64,000 bases of DNA from positions 1,899,001-1,963,000 of the forward strand of contig NZ_AMWJ02000001.1 of the NCBI RefSeq assembly GCF_000319305.2, in the 5' to 3' direction. The translations under genes and the position numbers were made by a program. Positions 61,692 through 64,000 of this stretch are shown here, in pieces (the first letter of the stretch is position 1; each line of letters begins with the position of its first letter). The DNA comes from Pseudomonas bharatica CSV86 (GTDB taxonomy: Bacteria > Pseudomonadota > Gammaproteobacteria > Pseudomonadales > Pseudomonadaceae). Under the pieces are notes generated by a model. The model searched no databases. It had not been told where the DNA came from and saw only the letters and a program-made list of their open reading frames with translations.

Positions 61692-62474
61692 TCAGTTCAG
61701 GCAGTCAGCGTGCTTGCGCAGGCTTTGCCGGGCGAAATAGTTGAAGGCGGCACCGTGGCGCTTGGGCCGGTCGATCCAGTCGTGGGCTTCGCGGCCCAGG
61801 GCCGGATCGATGGGTTTGACGGCACCTGCGGCCATTGCCAGCAGTTGCAGTTGCGCCGCGCGCTCGATCAGGTTGGCGGTGACGCAGGCCTGCTCGATAT
61901 CGGTACCGGTGGACAACTGGCCATGATGGGAAAGCAGGATGGCACGCTTGTCGCCCAGCGCCGCCGCGATGATCTCGCCTTCCTCGTTGCCCACCGGCAC
62001 ACCCGGCCAGGCTTGCAGGAATGCGCAATCGTCATACAGCGGGCAGACATCCATGTGCGACACCTGCAACGGCACTTCCAGCATCGACAGGGCCGCGACG
62101 TGGGTCGGGTGGGTGTGGATGATGCAGTTGACGTCCGGGCGGGCGCGGTACAGCCAGCTGTGGAAACGGTTGGCCGGATTGGCCATGCCGCTGCCTTCGA
62201 GCACCTCCAGGTCTTCGTTGACCAGCAGCAGGTTGCTGGCGCTGATCTCGTCGAAGCCCAGCCCCAGTTGCTGGGTGTAGAAGGTGCCTGGCTGCGGGCC
62301 GCGGGCGCTGATTTGCCCGGCGAGGCCGGAATCATGGCCGCGGTCGAAGAGAATGCGGCAGGTCAGGGCCAGCTTTTCCCGTACAGTCCACGTATTATCC
62401 GCAAGCGAACCTTGCATCCGCGCAAGCGCCTGGCGGACCAGTTGGTCCTTGGGCAGTGTCATTGTGTCGGTCAT
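61692..62474 (-). CDS. class II aldolase/adducin family protein
   Basis: 260 residues, ATG 62474 (MTDTMTLPKDQLVRQALARMQGSLADNTWTVREKLALTCRILFDRGHDSGLAGQISARG). Zn ligands: HTHPTHV (the HxH of the IIHTHPTHVAALS motif) and a later His in ILLSHHGQL. The long form with SWLYRARPDVNCIIHTHPTH is common among uncharacterised aldolases and decarboxylases of sugar acids. Co-directional with the DapA-like gene, so the two probably act in one pathway. Upstream lies a perfect palindrome shared with the divergent regulator. Confidence 0.88.
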   Translation of the reverse strand: MTDTMTLPKDQLVRQALARMQGSLADNTWTVREKLALTCRILFDRGHDSGLAGQISARGPQPGTFYTQQLGLGFDEISASNLLLVNEDLEVLEGSGMANPANRFHSWLYRARPDVNCIIHTHPTHVAALSMLEVPLQVSHMDVCPLYDDCAFLQAWPGVPVGNEEGEIIAAALGDKRAILLSHHGQLSTGTDIEQACVTANLIERAAQLQLLAMAAGAVKPIDPALGREAHDWIDRPKRHGAAFNYFARQSLRKHADCLN

Positions 62475-62564
62475 CGAGTGGTCCTCGGTGAAGTAAGTGG
62501 AGCCCGCCCCCGATTGCCTGGAAAACGAGCGGGGGCGGTTTGCGTTGTGACACAAACAAGGCTA

Positions 62565-62583
62565 TATGACACAAAGTGTCATA
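62565..62583. promoter_or_regulatory. perfect 19-bp palindrome between the aldolase operon and the XRE regulator
   Basis: TATGACAC-AAA-GTGTCATA, 91 bp from the aldolase start and 45 bp from the regulator start. A related half-site TTGTGACAC lies at 62545-62553. It is the probable operator of the XRE-cupin protein, controlling both directions. Confidence 0.7.
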
Positions 62584-62627
62584 AGCAAGCGAAAAGTTGC
62601 ACCACTGACCGGAATCAACTGCAGCGC

Positions 62628-63167
62628 ATGTCTATCCGTTTGAAATTATTGAGAAAAAAACTCGGCATTACCCTTGAGGTATTGGCCGACAAAGCCGGCA
62701 TGACCAAAAGCTACCTGTCCAAGGTCGAGCGTGGTCTGAATACGCCGTCGATTGCCGCTGCGCTGAAGCTGGCGCGGGCATTGAACGTCAATGTCGAGGA
62801 ACTGTTCGCCGAAGATGCACCGAACCAGGCGCGTTACAGCCTGGTGCGCAGCGGCGAGCGCCAACCGCTGGCCGGCAGTGGCGAGGGGCCGGGCTACGCG
62901 GTGCTGGCCAACCAGATCGGCCAGCGCAGCCTGTTGCCGTTCCTGATCAGCCCGCCGATGGACTTCAGCGACTCCACCTTCAAGGAGCACCTGGGCGAGG
63001 AATTCCTTTTCGTCCACGAGGGCCGGGTCGAAGTGGATTTCATGAACGAGCGGGTCATTCTCGAGCGTGGCGATGCCCTTTACTTCAACGCCCAGACCCC
63101 GCATCGCCTGCGCTCCCTAGGCGAGCAGCCGGCGCAGTTGCTAGTAGTGGTGCACGACGCAGGGTAG
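62628..63167 (+). CDS. XRE-family regulator with C-terminal cupin domain
   Basis: 179 residues, ATG 62628 (MSIRLKLLRKKLGITLEVLADKAGMTKSYLSKVERGLNTPSIAAALKLARALNVNVEELF). HTH at 4-60, then a cupin (LGEEFLFVHEGRVEVDFMNERVILERGDALYFNAQTPHRLRSLG, about 115-165) with possible metal His residues. Proteins of this type usually repress a neighbouring catabolic operon and sense its substrate in the cupin. Here the target is the divergent aldolase pair. Confidence 0.92.
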   Translation: MSIRLKLLRKKLGITLEVLADKAGMTKSYLSKVERGLNTPSIAAALKLARALNVNVEELFAEDAPNQARYSLVRSGERQPLAGSGEGPGYAVLANQIGQRSLLPFLISPPMDFSDSTFKEHLGEEFLFVHEGRVEVDFMNERVILERGDALYFNAQTPHRLRSLGEQPAQLLVVVHDAG

Positions 63168-63239
63168 GTTTTGCCGGCGCCCTTGTGTCCGGGGTGCCGC
63201 TAGCATCGCGGCTTTTCCTGGCCTTCAAGGACGACCGCC

Positions 63240-64000
63240 ATGATCCAGCCCTCGCGGGACTATTCCCGCCTGCTCAACACCCTGATCGACCAGCGCATCG
63301 CCGCCGCGCCGAAGCGCAGCCCCTGGTTCCACCTCACTCCTGGCGAACGTGCGGATTACCTGGACGAGACCGACGCCCGCCTGCTGGAGATCCAGCACAC
63401 CACCCTCAACGTGCTGGCCGCGCAGCACTTAAGCATGGACAACAACCCGCAGGGCATCGACGAACACCTGGCCATGCTGCGCCGCCACCGCGAGGCGCTC
63501 GACAGCCATAGCCCGTACCGCCAGGCGCTGGACCGGGATATCTCGCTCTATAGTCGCCAGCAGGCCGCCATGCACGGCTTCGAAGGCGCCTGGCGCAAGG
63601 GGTTGCGGCTGATCCGGGCCGGTGACGGACTGCGCAACCCATGTGCGGGGCTGCTGCAGCGCCTGCAACGGATGATCGACCTGCTGCAACGCAAGATCGA
63701 CAGCGAAGGCGATGCCCGTCGGGTCACGCCCTTCGCCCGGCAACAGGGCTGGAAGGCGCTCGCCGAACGCTACCGCGCGCTGCTCGACGGCAAGCCGGTG
63801 GACCTGGCCGAGGTGCCCGCGGCCTCCGACGGCTTGCCGGTGAACCTGTCGCTGCTGCTGATGGAGGAGCGGCCTGGGTACGTGCGGATGAACGTGGCGC
63901 TGGTCGATGCCGATTTCGAGGGACGCTACAAGGACATGCACCTGGAGCACGGCCGCCTGGTGACTGCAACCCGCAGCCTGATGAATTTTTCCTTCGGTAC
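63240..64000 (+). CDS. unrecognised protein, N-terminal part (runs off the window)
   Basis: ATG 63240 (MIQPSRDYSRLLNTLIDQRIAAAPKRSPWFHLTPGERADYLDETDARLLEIQ) with AAGGA 9 nt upstream; open for 253 codons to the edge. Mostly alpha-helical and charged, rich in Arg and Leu, no signal peptide or membrane segment; later VNLSLLLMEERPGYVRMNVALVDADFEGRYKDMHLEHG suggests a beta-containing domain. I do not recognise the family. A large effector or toxin-like Pseudomonas protein is possible but not shown. Confidence 0.75.
   Translation, partial: MIQPSRDYSRLLNTLIDQRIAAAPKRSPWFHLTPGERADYLDETDARLLEIQHTTLNVLAAQHLSMDNNPQGIDEHLAMLRRHREALDSHSPYRQALDRDISLYSRQQAAMHGFEGAWRKGLRLIRAGDGLRNPCAGLLQRLQRMIDLLQRKIDSEGDARRVTPFARQQGWKALAERYRALLDGKPVDLAEVPAASDGLPVNLSLLLMEERPGYVRMNVALVDADFEGRYKDMHLEHGRLVTATRSLMNFSFG

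Overview
The window looks like a chromosomal segment of a Pseudomonas, probably near the P. putida/P. fluorescens groups. The evidence is high GC, the gene families present, an ISPpu12-type element, and about a dozen loci of the Pseudomonas REP repeat (arms CTGTGGGAGC..GCTTGCCAGCGAT or CTGTGGGAGCGGGTTCACCCGCGAT). The species cannot be fixed from what I can see. No rRNA, tRNA or CRISPR was found.

Layout. 1-880: the left part of an IS110-family element (transposase 5' part, a structured upstream region that looks like a bridge RNA, and a junction inside a REP). 900-12761: a methylated-amine catabolic cluster on the minus strand. From upstream to downstream it runs dmmA, dmmB, dmmC, dmmD (dimethylamine monooxygenase plus a folate-binding partner), purU, tmm (trimethylamine monooxygenase), tdm (TMAO demethylase), a cytosolic PAS chemoreceptor, an Amt transporter and a 59-residue membrane protein. 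A LuxR-type regulator is divergent. Together they take trimethylamine to TMAO, dimethylamine and methylamine, and dispose of the formaldehyde through tetrahydrofolate. 12918-13763: a tyrosine recombinase. 13801-28206: a hydroxycinnamate (ferulate/coumarate) module with MFS transporter, OprD-type porin, MarR regulator and ech-vdh-fcs-thiolase-acyl-CoA dehydrogenase. A complete 3372-bp ISPpu12-like element splits the MFS/porin intergenic region. 28411-33713: outer-membrane proteins, including a TonB receptor behind a strong sigma-54 promoter, an AraC regulator and a GGDEF protein with a degenerate active site.

33768-41999: a probable phosphate-starvation divergon, with a secreted purple-acid-type phosphatase facing a TonB receptor/phytase/ExbB/ExbD/TonB operon and Pho-box-like sites on both sides. 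42098-43896: small envelope proteins of unknown role. 44028-49278: a sigma-54-preceded operon of DszC- and DszA-like flavin enzymes with a methionine-type ABC transporter (MetI, MetQ, MetN), probably for organosulfur scavenging. 49292-53567: acetyl-CoA acetyltransferase, 3-hydroxybutyryl-CoA dehydrogenase and TetR, an AraC regulator, and an AhpD-like protein. 53775-59053: LysR, nucleoside deaminase, CynX-type MFS, MocR regulator, DUF2790 protein and aldo/keto reductase. 59274-60729: an intact IS3-family element sitting in a REP-REP spacer. 60784-64000: a DapA-like aldolase and a class II aldolase facing an XRE-cupin regulator, then an unrecognised gene running off the edge.

Nine single-base frameshifts break eight otherwise well-conserved genes (Amt, tdm, luxR, marR, acyl-CoA dehydrogenase, metN, LysR twice, CynX), and a tenth is possible in the recombinase. 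Each is repaired by adding one G or C to a homopolymer. This pattern is more typical of sequencing error than of gene decay, so coordinates of those genes are given end to end across the shift.
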